Positions 52,701-63,899 are shown, counted from the stretch's first letter. The stretch: DNA of 64,000 nt from Branchiostoma floridae (GCF_000003815.2 NC_049985.1:4740234-4804233), one strand, 5' to 3'. Numbers and translations are program-made. Notes: generated from the sequence alone by a model not told the origin.

Positions 52701-55076
52701 TCCAGGACTCCCGGGGGGAAGCGTGTCAGGTTGTTGTTGTTCAGCTCCAATCCGCGAAGCCGCCTCAGCCTGTAAATCTTCGCCGGTATCTCGTCCAGCA
52801 CGTTGTAGCTCAGGTTCAGGTTCTCCAGCGTAATCAGATACAACACCTCCTCCGGAAGTTCCGCGAAGTTGTTGTTGTTCAAGATCAAGTTCACGAGCCG
52901 AGCTAATCTGGAAATTCCTTTGGGAACAGTTCTGAGCTCGTTGTAGCCCATGTCAAGGCTTATCAGATTAACCAGATCCGTAATCTGTTCAGGAAATGTT
53001 TTAAATTCGTTGGTGCTCATGGTCAGGCTCTCTAAGCTGCGGAGTCGCCGGAATTTGCTGGGGAGTTGTCGGAGCTTGTTCTTGCTGATGTCGAGGACTT
53101 GGAGGTCCCAGAGGGAGAGCAAAGCGTCCGGGAGGATCCGCATGGCCCTCCCGCCGAGCTCCAGCTCCCTCCTCCCTCTGCTGAGGAAGGACATGGTCAT
53201 CTCGGTGCGGAGGATGGTGCCCATGTCGGCGGTGGGAGGCGTGCCTAGCAGGGCGGTGTCGCTCACGGTCCTCGGCAGAGTCATGGCCCCGCTTACCTGT
53301 GCCGAGACGAAACAACACAACAAAACTGAGGAATGCAATCATCTGTAGTCTATATACACATGTATACTCATCAAACTGTCCCTTCGACGACCCTTCAATA
53401 TGTTATAGAGGATAGACATTCAGGGGCAGTGTCGCTCACGGTCCTCGGCCGAGTCATGGCTCCGCTTAGCTGTTGAAACAAGAAGGGAGTAGAAACTGCA
53501 GACAAAAACAATATAATGTTATACAAATATCCTGATTCCCGGGAATCGAACCCGCGCCAGCCAGCTCGCAAACCAAGACGCTAAATCGTTCGGCCAAAAG
53601 GCTTAAAGCCGTTTGGCTTGGCCAGTTTAGCAGTCCATGTACCCCACTGTTGCAACAGAACACAACAAAGCTGAGGACTGCAATCATAATTTCACCTGTA
53701 GTCTGTATGCATTCATAAAAACGTCCCATGAAGAAACGAGTAAAATAGACTCTCCAGTAGACTATACGATAGTCTTAGACACACTTGGGTACGCGCTACC
53801 GAGATAGACGCAACAACAACACAACAAAGCTGAGGAATGCAATTTCACCTGTAGTCTGTATACACTCATAAAACTGTCCCGCGGACGAGTAAAGTACACT
53901 CTTCAATAGGCTGTACCATAGGCACAAAGGGGTAGACTCTTCTGTGTGCTTTGGCGTCGCCAAACACCAGACTTGTACAGAAAGATCCCTCTGGACTAGT
54001 TGTTGAAAGCTTGAGGTATACTGTGTAGACACTAAACGGCCTTGTGGACACGTTTAAACACAGTTTAAAGACCACCAGAGGGGGGAGGGTATGATCATGC
54101 ATGTAGAACTGACAGCTGACCCGCCACTCACCTCTCGCTGCGTGACACCTGCATATTGAATGTAGACCGCCTGGAGTCTATAAAGAAGGCACAAGCCCAT
54201 AGAATTCTAACCTGGAATCCAGTCTACTGCTGGCTGGGCCTACCGTACTTAGTGCAGGCTTTTGTACGGGNNNNNNNNNNNNNNNNNNNNNNNNNNNNNN
54301 NNNNNNNNNNNNNNNNNNNNNNNNNNNNNNNNNNNNNNNNNNNNNNNNNNNNNNNNNNNNNNNNNNNNNNAAGTAGCGAAAAGCTTCCGAAAAAATAAAC
54401 TCCGCCTGGAGTAAGTCTTATCCAAGATAAATTCACCGAGGTGTGGCCGGTTACCTAAGCGGCTGGGAGCTTCCCTGGCCCCGTACAAAGCCTGCACTAA
54501 GTACGGTAGGCCCATCCAGCAGTAGACTGGATTCCAGGTTAATAGAATTCCGCCTATCATCTTCTTTTGATTATCTGATCTAATCATGCAAAGAGTCCAT
54601 TATATTTTGGCAGGGCCTTGTAACTGATATGCATAGTTGAAGCTCGGTAAATAAACCTATAAGATTAGTATATGCACTACGGGGGACTATGTATGTGTCA
54701 CTTAAGGCTATGTTTTATGAGGGTGATTAGAATGCTGTGTACATACCTCGAAAGTTGACATGGAACGAGTCAGGTTTCCCGTGTGTCCGAAGCGGCCGGC
54801 TCCGTTGGGAAGGTGCCCGTTTTTCTGGTTCTTGTTGTTACCGCTGCTGTGGTGTCTTCCCCTTCTCTTGGGAAGCGGTAGCGAGCGGCTGTGGTGCTGG
54901 TTCGAGGTGCTGTTCTCCGGGCGGGGAGCCCTGGGCGGTTTCGGCGGCGGAGTCCGACTCTTCCCCGGGCTGTTTCTCGCGGGCGTGCCCTGGCGTACGC
55001 CCTGACTCTGAGGCGGTGTACGGGCCCTCTGCCGGTGTACGGGGACCGACACGGGTCTTGAGTCCTTATTCCCCAT
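46795..55076 (-). CDS. Leucine-rich-repeat protein, probably N-myristoylated
   Basis: Three exons on the minus strand: 55076-54747, 53296-52685 and 47319-46795. All junctions are phase 0, giving 488 residues. The first exon starts MGNKDSRPVSVPV (Gly2, Ser6: N-myristoylation consensus) and is basic and Pro-rich with an SH3-ligand-like PPPKPPRAPRP. Exons 2 and 3 encode about 15 LRRs of 23 residues (L..L.LS.N.L..LP..I..L..), from LELGGRAMRILPD to LASLHLYDNQLISFPPGFEN. The junction NLE|VLNLSFNKIGVV falls inside a repeat and restores it. The pattern is the plant/Ras-suppressor-like intracellular LRR type. LRRC30-like proteins with a myristoylated start are the closest I can suggest, from memory and unverified. 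Likely a membrane-anchored scaffold. Confidence 0.88.
47454..47530 (-). mobile_element. LINE/SINE 3' tail fragment
   Basis: On the minus strand it ends aatgaataaagcttgattgt, after tacaaaattcaggggcgcaa. In LRR intron 2. Confidence 0.4.
47628..47652. other. Perfect 12-bp arm palindrome
   Basis: tgcatgcaatgc, one base, then gcattgcatgca. In LRR intron 2. Confidence 0.85.
48188..48290. repeat. 20-bp tandem repeat, about five copies
   Basis: Units of tagattttgtaccacattgg, lightly diverged. In LRR intron 2. Confidence 0.9.
49621..49897. mobile_element. TIR element around second assembly gap
   Basis: Left arm cctcacattaggcgaaaatc, then gatcggacgacgagtctgcg; right arm gactcgtcgtccgatcgatt and ttcgcctaatgtgagg, inverted. 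The gap 49734-49833 lies between the arms. Same family as 34730-35555. Confidence 0.8.
49734..49833. other. Assembly gap, 100 N
   Basis: 100 undetermined bases inside an inverted repeat. Confidence 0.99.
50159..50382. mobile_element. Long-TIR hairpin MITE, GTAACGCTAGTT termini
   Basis: Arms of about 90 bp: gtaacgctagtttactttta, tccgctgagtaaaccatatc, gatatcaagtcgacgga and their inverted complement to 50382. The element is about 224 bp. In LRR intron 2. Confidence 0.9.
51545..51590 (+). mobile_element. LINE 3' tail fragment
   Basis: Reads caattagccttcgggcatgg, then ttgcgaataaacatc. Fifth copy of this tail in the window. Confidence 0.55.
52128..52312. mobile_element. MITE, ACTCCAAGCAGA termini
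   Basis: Left actccaagcagatg; right cgtctgcttggagt, inverted. The terminus is related to the element at 33528-33694. Confidence 0.6.
52345..52429. mobile_element. MITE, TAGCCTGGGTA termini (short copy)
   Basis: Left tagcctgggtaacaa; right ggatggtacccaggcta; the inner ggtagcgagtgtaaggagcc is shared with 56183-56295. Confidence 0.8.
53306..53905. repeat. Triplicated intron segment, with partial exon-2 copy
   Basis: The sequence acaacaaa(a/g)ctgagga(a/c)tgcaat, then acctgtagtctgtat and a catccc-like end, occurs near 53312, 53649 and 53818. Between the copies, 53424-53480 repeats the 3' splice site and first 40 or so bases of LRR exon 2 (gtgtcgctcacggtcctcgg and ccgagtcatggctccgctta). Confidence 0.75.
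53527..53625 (-). mobile_element. tRNA-like SINE head or tRNA pseudogene
   Basis: The minus strand shows ttttggccgaacgatttagc, then gcgggttcgattcccgggaa, a good T-arm/B-box. No clear anticodon-stem pairing was confirmed, so a SINE head is the safer call. Confidence 0.5.
54202..54550. mobile_element. TIR element around third assembly gap
   Basis: Left arm gaattctaacctggaatcca, then gtctactgctggctgggcct and cgtacttagtgcaggctttt. The right arm is the inverted complement to 54550. The gap 54271-54370 follows directly on the left arm. In LRR intron 1. Confidence 0.88.
54271..54370. other. Assembly gap, 100 N
   Basis: 100 undetermined bases inside an inverted repeat. Confidence 0.99.
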
Positions 55077-56182
55077 CCTTCACAATCCTGGCATGCCGAC
55101 AGGGAGCAACTTTTGTTGCCTACACAACGCAGGCACGTTGTCCTTGGTGTCGTTAGCCAAAGACAAACACACTGATATGCTTGTTGAACTTACGATCGCT
55201 GTCATCCGTCACCGATATAGAATCATATTAAACCTCAGGTCCCGAATCACAGTATTCACGTCCTCGGTAGGTCCCAGGCATTTCGATTTAAGTTTCAACC
55301 CCGCCCTTAACACAGATTCGTTGATTTAGATATTAAATCCCTTGACAAATACCTCGTTTCAGAATGATGGCGAAATCTTACCGCAATCTCAGTGTATACA
55401 CGATTGTGCAGGTAGCGAAAACTTGTTGGACGAGATTGGACGCTAATGTTTTGGGGCCGTTTCCACTCCACTGGTTGCCCCGCTTGCAACAGCTAGCCCC
55501 CAAAACATGCCACTGGTCTTTCCCAAGAGGCATCACACCACTGGAATAACCGGAATGATTGCAGAGCCCCCGCCCATATACAGCATGTGGTAGGGTCGGA
55601 TACTGTACATGCCCCAGTCTGGCTTCTTTTAACAAGTGCAATCAACACCGTTTCTGTGACCCTTGAAATATGTGTCAAAATCATACGTTCCATTTAGTGC
55701 ATCTCTTTCGCAACATCTAAATTGATTTTCTTAACTTAAGTTTACTTTGAACTTGGGCGTGAACCAGTAGCTATTACTGGAGTAAACTTGAAAAGTGTGT
55801 CGGAGAGCGCCCCGGAGTGCACTGTGTAAAAACCCTGTTTGATCAGCAAATGTGTTTGCATAAAGGTCATGATTTACTCCTCAAAGAGTCAATACGTTCA
55901 AATCACAGTCTGGAAACCGGGCTCTTTCCAGGGCTTCCACCTGCCACCTTTTGCCCCCAATCTACAGACACTGATCTCAGTAATATCTATCTAGCTATCT
56001 AAGCGGGGTCTAACTAGGGGGCCTGTTGTAGAATTTCCTTGGGGGCATGTTGACCCTAAACCCGAGGCCCATGAACGGCCTGGCAACAATCCAGGCTATC
56101 TCCCCTGAGTTGGACCCTGCGTAGCATGCCTGTAGCCCGGTATGCAAACTTACTATAGTATCTTCCGCGTCTCTTCTGTGAC
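55077..56182. other. LRR upstream region, no further gene
   Basis: The 5' flank of the LRR gene. 54750-55080 is GC-rich, and the promoter is presumably just right of 55076. No exon is supported to 56182. Confidence 0.4.
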
Positions 56183-56295
56183 TAGCCTGGGTACCATCCG
56201 ATTTCTACCGGGGCTCCTTACACTCGCTATCCTAAAAATACTTCAGGGTAGCGAGTGTATTAAAGGAGTGTAGAAATCAGATGGTACCCAGGCTA
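56183..56295. mobile_element. Near-perfect hairpin MITE, TAGCCTGGGTACCATC termini
   Basis: tagcctgggtaccatccgat ... cactcgctatcct, loop, gggtagcgagtg ... atcagatggtacccaggcta. The element is 113 bp, almost wholly palindromic. Confidence 0.92.
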
Positions 56296-57689
56296 TTCCG
56301 TGACGTCCTCTCCGTAATTTTATTGTACATTTATGCTCCAACGAGCTAAGTACAGGTCGTAGCGATTACGTTTGCTGGCCCTGGAGCAGAGGAGCTGGCA
56401 CGTTCAGACCGTGGCTTAAAGAGTCTGGCATCCAGGCTAGTTGTAAGAATGCCAGAGGCGTGTTTTGCGGGACGTGTGGTGACAATTAGTACATTGTCAA
56501 CGTTTGTGCTGTCAGTGTTCAAATATGGGTTTTGGTATTTCGTGTTTCGTGCCAGCGCCAAATAAAGGAATGTTATCCTGTTTTCACAAATACATGTATG
56601 TGGGTCAGATTAGATAGTAGTTTTCCCAAAGGACGAGATGATATTTTGTCATGACTTTACACAATGCTCGATGTGTTAGAGATTACATAGCATTTGCAAC
56701 AACTGTTCCATAAGCATATAAAGAAAACTGGAATATAAAGAATGAACGATGTATTTTAGACAATGACAAAAAAGTAACAAGCTTTATAGTATACGATTAT
56801 TAACAATCATAAGATTAAAGATAGATAAATGAATTGTTAAATAATAACTGAAAAGTCAGTTTAATTTAAGGAGAAAAAAATTAGAAAAACTGACCAGCAA
56901 TAACTGTTTATCGATTCTTTCTCAGTCCTTCTATGTTTGTTGAAAAATTTGTACTGCAAGATGAATTGTTAGCAGGTAACACACACACACAAGGCCATAC
57001 ATGTAGTCCACATCGCGTGCGTTCCGGCAATGCTCCACCGTTACGTCCATCCGTAATGCACCCGGGTGGCGGACGCTCCATTGGTAAGGCTGCTGACAGC
57101 TGGGAATATAGCCTATATCGTAATGTTTCAAGGGTTTATACTGGCTACATGGCTCCAGGGGCAACACGTCCCAAGGATTTTTGCCTTACCCCCTGAGGAA
57201 GACCCTAAGGAAAAAAATCCTGGAACCGTGAAGCTAGCATGATAATACTAACTATTGTCTACAAGACGCTTTATGGTGTTTTACTGATCCCAGTTCTTCT
57301 ATTTTACTAAAGAATTGATCTTTTACTGTTATCCTATGTTTTGAGCCTTTCTAATTGATACCAAACCCATAAAAATCTATCGGCTTGTGTTATTGCACTG
57401 GGGGCACAGGTAACACTCTCAGCACCGAGGAGCTTACGAAGGTATGGCAGCCTGATTAAATCTCGCTTATAGCAGCCCACCCAACATCCGGTCTGCGGGG
57501 AGGGGCCAGTTACAGCCCTGGACAGCAGCGTTTGTGTTACGTTACACAGACTAGCTACCATGGAGCTATTTTCGATGCTCCTAGATAAACCCTGTATATC
57601 AAACATTTATGACTATCTGTTCCTACATATACTCTTGTACAAAGAAGTGAGAAGGCGTGACCATCCTGTTAGCTTAGTACCTTCAAATA

Positions 57690-57838
57690 GTTAAATTGTA
57701 TCTTATTGCTTTCCTGTTATGTCTGTTATCAGTGACCTGTACCTACCCGTCGAGGCATGGATGTACAATAAAGGTCTTTCATTCATTCATTCATTCATTC
57801 ATTCATTCATTCATTCATTCATTCATTCATTCATTCAC
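57690..57838 (+). mobile_element. Retroposon 3' end with (ATTC)n tail
   Basis: gcatggatgtacaataaagg, then about 15 copies of attc. An (ATTC)n tail is typical of CR1/L2-type LINE or SINE ends. Confidence 0.6.
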
Positions 57839-58027
57839 TATAAACACACCCTTGAAACAGTCTGGGTCCCAGGCTACTGAAAGTCCAGCCGGCGTCCGGA
57901 GATAGGCGGGGAGGATGTACGGAATGTTAACGGGGTCGTCTGCCCGGTGTTTAGCACAGACACAGCCGCCTGGTCGTGTTGATGTATCGGTCTGGGCAGT
58001 CGACGGGAATGACCCTTGCGTGTTAGC

Positions 58028-58341
58028 ATGTCAGCTCCGGGGGATTGAATGTCACAAACATCGTCAAAGTGATTCGGTTTGCTTGTAGCCGAGGGAAAAG
58101 AACTAGATCACCCCTAGATGTCATTCAACAGAATTTGTATAAAAAGTATGTAAGAAAGTTGAAGGAAAATAATTTAGTTTGGACCTAAGTTTAATAGATT
58201 AACTTTATAACCTACCCAGCCATAGCATGTCAGCTCGGGGGGATTGAATGTCACAAACATCGTCAAAGTGATTCTGTTTGCTTATAGCCGAGGGAACAGA
58301 TCTAAATCACCCCTAGATGTCCTTCAACAAAATTCGTATAA
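58028..58341. repeat. Tandem duplication, about 198-bp spacing
   Basis: catgtcagctccgggggatt through cccctagatgtcattcaaca at 58028-58141 is repeated at 58226-58341 with few changes. Confidence 0.85.
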
Positions 58342-58379
58342 TGTATTAAGGTTGGCTAAATTGGCATTTTTACTTTCGA

Positions 58380-58575
58380 TTGTCTGTCGATCTGTCTATA
58401 TATCGATCTGTCTGTCTCCTGTCTGTCCGTCTATCTATCTACCGAACCTTCTATATCAATCTACCTATCTATTCATCGATCTATCCAAGGACATTACATA
58501 GGATACTATCTACTTCGTTTATCTTTCTATCTATTCATCTGTCAGCTATCTAGTGTGTCTATTTATCCATCTATC
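58380..58575. repeat. Degenerate (TCTA)/(TCTG) tetranucleotide repeat
   Basis: Mixed gtct, atct and atcg tetranucleotides. Confidence 0.8.
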
Positions 58576-58670
58576 GACAAGACAATGCAGTGACGTACGA
58601 CAATGATCACATTTGTCTTTTTAATTGTGTGATATTCTAGTAGTTATATGAAATTAAGTTCAGTCATCAC

Positions 58671-59023
58671 AGAAAGTATCCTTTTTGAGGTGCGTAATTA
58701 TTGGCCCTCCAGTATGAGTGATGCGGAAATCGTCGTCTGGAGCCTAAAGTCACCTATGTGCTAAAGCGACCATCCTGAAGCAGATGCCTAATTCCACAGA
58801 AAGCAGAAAACTTGTCGATGGGCGGGTGGGTGGGACGCTTCAGGCTCCAGACTTTGCCGGAGGGCCAGCACACAGTAGAATGATATATTCATGCGCGCAT
58901 CTCTTATTTATAGGGGGAGTGACGTCATACTTTTCGGGCCAATCATTGTGCACCTCAAATAGTATCCTTTTTGAGGTGCGTAATTATTGGCCCTCCAGTA
59001 TGAGTGATGCGGAAATCGTCGTC
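58671..59023. repeat. Repeated block with TATA/CRE-like motifs
   Basis: cctttttgaggtgcgtaatt through cggaaatcgtcgtc occurs at 58679-58739 and 58963-59023. Between them, 58852-58954 (ccggagggccagcacacagt, cttatttatagggggagtga, cgtcatacttttcgggcc) is repeated almost exactly at 63900-64000. An inverted junction ccaatcattgtgcacctcaa / tttgaggtgcgtaattattg joins them. Confidence 0.8.
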
Positions 59024-59429
59024 TTCCGCCTTTGCCATCTCTGGCTATTGAGCCCTTCCTCTTCCCTTTGAACCCCTTAACTTTGTACCTGTATCAGTAT
59101 CTATAATTAGTATAGATATCTAGCTAACGTAACCGCCCTTCAGCGTAACGCATTAACGTGTCTGTGTCTGTATACATCAACGCGTTCGTATCTGGATCTA
59201 TCTGGCTAATATAACATTCCTTTAGAAGAACGCTTGTCATCCGCTCCCTCTATACCTCTTTCACCACACCCTTTCTCATTATTCTCTCTCAACTCCCCAT
59301 CTCTCATTTCCCCTCTCTCAACTCCCTTCTCTCATGTAACTCCTTTCTCATCTTACCTCTCACATTGCCTCTCCCTTGTACGGTACCCACTCTCAAACAA
59401 CCCAACACTCATATATAGCCCACTCTCAT

Positions 59430-60110
59430 TTTTTGCTGCACGACAAACAAAATGGAGGAAGCAACGCAAAATTGTTATCTCAAAACCGTTCCTCTACGAT
59501 CACTCGAAGGAAGAACGATGAGGACACGGCCAAGCCCAGTTCTGAATTATCCGCGTTAGAGGTAAAACAAAACTATTTTTCCCTCGCATCGCAGGACCAT
59601 TTGTCTTGAGCCTCGACTGTCTCTATGCCCAACGGCCCCCAGCCTTATCCAACCTCAACTTTCAAGCATCCGCTTGACGATGCTGATCCCCAACCTTTCA
59701 GAGGACGGAGACGCTCATATTTGCCACTCTTCCTGCTTAATAAACTCGACCCACCGAAGCAACAATATGGAAAGACACCAGGCTTGCACAAGTGGAGTGC
59801 AAAACTGTTCCAAACGCCCACCGCGACCTCGGAGATGCATAATGCCCAAAAGTATTATTCTGAGTCCGGACGACCTCTCAACAGTTCAAACACGAAATTC
59901 TTTTTCCTTAATAGAGATAGCGGTAAGCCCAAGATGGAATCGAAAGACAAACATAGTGTTCCACATCATAGCTTCGATGTTGGGATCCGGTGTAAAATCT
60001 GTAAGGGTACTTGCAATTGTGTCGGCTGATTCAACTCAGTCAGTGAAGCGACAGCCAGAGATGAAAAATCCGTCTAATACAATAGCGAAGTAACACCTTA
60101 CGGTATCCAG
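59430..60110. other. Open frames of uncertain nature, no gene called
   Basis: Two overlapping plus-strand frames (59625-60029 and 59674-60093) stay open over 400 bp, one ending VGIRCKICKGTCNCVG. Neither has a recognisable domain and they overlap, so at most one could be real. This may be a decayed retroelement. Confidence 0.3.
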
Positions 60111-60237
60111 CCTACGATTTCTTACAAGGTTTCCGACCTAGAAAAGTCCTCCCTTCTTTAATACCAGTCTGAGCCATTTTAGTCTTATTACCAAAATTGT
60201 ATCAACCAAAAGAGTGTTCTAATCCATGTCTAGCTTG

Positions 60238-60470
60238 ATGCTTCAATTATGGTACACGATCTCGGAGCGCAATACAGAGAAACGCCCCTAGGTGTCTCAA
60301 ATCGAAAGCTAACAGGAGGAGCTCATGTGACCACTCCAGAGTCCCTGTCACACAGGCATATGTGGCGATAGGGAGTATACGTGCCTGGCAAAGGCGCATA
60401 TCACAACATCTGATATCCTTGCGGTTCCACACTGGATTTCTTAGTCTACCAAATGCAGAGGCGGCCAAGA
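60238..60470 (-). pseudogene. Decayed LINE reverse-transcriptase C-terminal fragment
   Basis: The minus strand encodes AFGRLRNPVWNRKDIRCCDM, then RLCQARILPIATYACVTGTL and LRHLGAFLCIALRDRVP. This is the post-palm pattern (R-x5-L-x-L-PI-x-x-Y-x-x-x-TG, then RLxAFxxxxLRxxxxxRVP) of jockey/CR1-like reverse transcriptases. It ends at a stop and has no intact remainder. Confidence 0.65.
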
Positions 60471-60920
60471 GCGATCCTTCTCTTTGCGTCGTTTTAGTAC
60501 TATGTACAACACTTCCCAGGAAAACAAACTCAGATTTTCACAACTATTGTGACCTCTATGGAAAAGATTTCTTGAACTATTTACCCGAGATGACTTCTCA
60601 CTTGCAGCATTTCCTTTTCGAGCCCCTTTTCTTACATGCGACTTCAAGCTCACTTGTCAAGAACTGCAATTTGCTGAATATTGTCGCTGAAAATGTAACG
60701 TCATTATGCAAAGTCTCGGGCTGGGACGAAAATTAAGTACAGAGCAGAGTGGACTCATTCCTCAGCCAACCGCCATCTATCACACCACAGTCATCTCTCA
60801 GTAAGACATCTGGACCCGCATATCTCCAGTTTTAAAACACTTTTATTCAGTTATGCCAAACTGGTTACGAAATGTGAATAAAGAGACTCTTTTTACCCAA
60901 CCAATGCTTTATTCACACCG

Positions 60921-60952
60921 ACGTTTCGGTGACCGTCTGTTACCTTCTTCAG
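60921..60952 (-). ncRNA. Hammerhead-ribozyme-like core, retroelement tail
   Basis: The minus strand reads CTGAAGA, a helix II-like ggtaacagacggtcacc, GAAA and then CGTCGGTG, followed by tgaataaagc. The order fits a hammerhead core (CUGANGA, helix, GAAA). Similar ends are known in Penelope-like elements. Helix III is not clear. Confidence 0.45.
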
Positions 60953-61142
60953 GGCAATTCTGACTGGTTCACATTGTACTGCAGGACAGGTGTCGCTGCT
61001 CACAGTTCAGATGCGGTCACAAACAAAAAGTATTTACATATGTACAAACAGCTTTGATGCACACATTTACAATGCGGTCCTAAACGTAAAGGAGTGTAAT
61101 ACATCCATAACACAATCAGTTGTCAATTAACGATGAATTGAT

Positions 61143-61180
61143 GTAACGTTTTTTTTTTTTTTGTTTTTTTTTTTTTTCCC
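61143..61180. repeat. Poly-T tract
   Basis: Two long T runs separated by one G. Confidence 0.95.
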
Positions 61181-61595
61181 TACTTCTTAAGAATATTGTC
61201 CCACACGTGGTTAAGGAATGTGTTTCTTGCGTACTGCCTAGAAAATTCGCACTTGTATACCTTCCAGTGTAATATGCCTTGCCCTTGGTACCTATTTAGT
61301 GCGACCGTCCTTATATAACAACACAATTTTGTGGATTCAATGCCTTCTCGATCTCATGGCGATATGATTTCTGGCTTGCGGTCTTCAAAACCTTTTACGG
61401 CGAAGTACGAGTACGTTTTCCTTCCTAAAACATCCACCGTGAGCTCCATATTCTTCTGCGGCACTTCCCTGTGCCTGCCTGGGTATTTCAATTTCGTAAA
61501 CTCAGGGGGTTTTAAATTTGGTTGAGTTCAATGTGAAGACGCTGGTGCCACCTCTCTGTGTATGAACGGAACTGATCTGAACCGAGATCAATATC

Positions 61596-62140
61596 TTCCC
61601 GCGACACTCGCCGGTGCCTGCCCGGGTCTTACCAACTTCGTGAGCTCTACCCGCGACACTCGCCGGTGCCTGCCCGGGTCTTACCATGGCCATCTTCGTG
61701 AGCTCTACCCGCGACACTCGCCGGTGCCTGCCCGGGTCTTACCATGGCCATCTTCGTGAGCTCTACCCGCGACACTCGCCGGTGCCTGCCCGGGTCTTAC
61801 CATCTTCGTGAGCTCTACCCGCGACACTCGCCGGTGCCTGCCCGGGCCTTACCATCTTCGTGAGCTCTACCCGCGACACTCGCCGGTGCCTGCCCGGGCC
61901 TTACCATCTTCGTGAGCTCTACCCGCGACACTCGCCGGTGCCTGCCCGGGCCTTACCATCTTCGTCGTTCGTGAGCTCTACCCGCGACACTCGCCGGTGC
62001 CTGCCCGGGCCTTACCATCTTCGTCGTTCGTGAGCTCTACCCGCGACACTCGCCGGTGCCTGCCCGGGCCTTACCGTCTTCGTGAGCTCTACCCGCGGCA
62101 CTTCGCCGGTGCCTGCCCGGGCTGTACCGTCTTCATGAGC
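61596..62140. repeat. GC-rich minisatellite, about 52-60 bp unit, ten copies
   Basis: Units ctacccgcgacactcgccgg, tgcctgcccgggcc and ttaccatcttcgtgagct, with short length variants (ggccat or gtcgtt insertions). Confidence 0.95.
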
Positions 62141-63899
62141 TGTCCTTTCCTTGTGGCACTCAAGTGTCCGGAATGGCGAGGAGGGTGAGGGGGCCTAAGA
62201 GAGGCTGACAGGCTGCTGTTCCTGCGCCACCACTTGCTGCTACATCTTTTGTCGTACCTGCCGCATCTGAAGATCCCTGAAGTCCGAAACTTCTTACAAG
62301 GGTCGTTACGGGTGGGGGAGAACGTCACGCGTGAACCAGCACGTCCCGGTTCCTGAGAACTATGCGGAAAACAAAACACAATTATCGATACCGCTGACGA
62401 AATTACACACAAAATCCAGCCGTAACAATATCCACACCATACGCACTCGACATCCCCCCGCCTAGCGCTCAAAGGTGGGCAAGCCACGATAACATGAACA
62501 GTCCTAGGCCATGCGTGCTCCCCGTACATACATGCTCAACAACCACACGCTAAGCTTGGCAAAAATAGGCCACGCACACGACAATCACCTTACGTACGGG
62601 CAACACCCACGCAATCCAAAAAATTAAACTTGACAAACGAAAACGTATAACAATAACATGTACGTAACAAAAACCACGCTCTAGAAACGCTGGCAGTCTG
62701 CATTACCACGCTCTAGAAACGCTGGCAGTCTGCATTACTACATCGCCCACGAGGGGGATGGCGGCGGGTTTCAATTCCTGAAAAGAAATCCAAAAATGGT
62801 AGCCAAAGTGAGTCCCGATGCCATGACAGTGCTATCCTAAAATCCTGCATAAAACCATACACACGAAAAAAAATATAAAGATTTAAAGAAAATGACAAGA
62901 AAAATGGCGAAGCTCTAGATCTGTAATGGACCTCCGCACTGTATGGAGGCGTTCGTAGAATTCCCTGGTAGAGGATGGATGCAGATTGTGATTTCAGCCA
63001 CGGCGATACTGTGAGAGTATCCATCTTGCTTCTTTGTTCGGGGTTTCAAACCACGTGTCTGCGTATCACTAGAATATACACAAAAATCAGAAAATGACAA
63101 GAAAATGGTGAACATCTCGGTTTGAAACTCTCCTCAATAACAGACAAAAGCCTCCCTTGCCTTCCAAGGTAGAGGATGGCAACGGATTCTATTATCCCAC
63201 CACGGTGACTCAGAGGGTAGCCATGTTGCATCTCCTCGACAGCGACAGCTCTAGCATCCTGGTAACACTTTCATAAAACAAGAAAAACACACAGATAGCA
63301 AACTCCTAAACAGCACCACTAATCAGCGTCGTCAACAGGTGGCCACAGCAAAATTCAACAGAGGATGCGATCGTATATACCAAAAACTGAAAAGAAACAT
63401 TCTAAATATTAAAGGTAGCTCTCTCCCGTCGGACCTGCATACAACGTTTACAAAGCGTTCACAAAACACTCAGCAAACAGGCAACAGACAAAACGCGACA
63501 ATGAAACTATGTGACAGTCAACCGGAAAAATTTGCAAAAACGTGAAGTTCTTCCGTACGGCAGAAACATGACTCTGCGAGCCCTGCAACAGGCCTAGACT
63601 ACAGATATCAAACATGTCTCACCACAATACCATACCACAAAACGAACAAGTAAATCTCCAGACCGGGCTCAGATAATGATTTCCTGTGTTCGACCAAACC
63701 TTGCGTGGTACCGTGTATCTCGGATACAATACCCGGGAGAGTACGAGCTGTCGTCACGAGCTTGAGCTGCTGCACCGTATCGTGTAGTAGCGAGTCTCCC
63801 GCCGGCATTCTCGTGGCCTTTTCCCGGCAACGACGTGGCCTTTTCCCGGCAAGTTTTCTGCGCTGGGGCGATGAAGGACGTACGCTGCTAGCTTCAGAC
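62141..63899. other. Intergenic, no gene seen
   Basis: Contains an immediate 37-bp tandem repeat (accacgctctagaaacgctg, gcagtctgcatta) at 62676-62740 and two related blocks, 62890-63010 and 63070-63240, that share 'aaatgacaagaaaa' and 'gtagaggatgg' sequences. No coding region is supported. Confidence 0.4.

Noticed and set aside
52580-53348. Plus-strand open frames opposite the LRR exons
   Set aside because: Antisense to a well-supported LRR coding exon.
54737-55156. Plus-strand 139-residue frame
   Set aside because: Antisense of LRR exon 1; GC-rich sequence keeps it open.
57334-57606. 90-residue minus-strand frame
   Set aside because: No recognisable composition, no flanking exons and adjacent to retroposon sequence.
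59625-60093. Overlapping 134- and 139-residue frames as a gene
   Set aside because: Overlapping frames, no domain, no splice context and repeat surroundings.
61596-62140. CRISPR-like regular repeats
   Set aside because: Units are contiguous without unique spacers and the genome is eukaryotic; it is a minisatellite.
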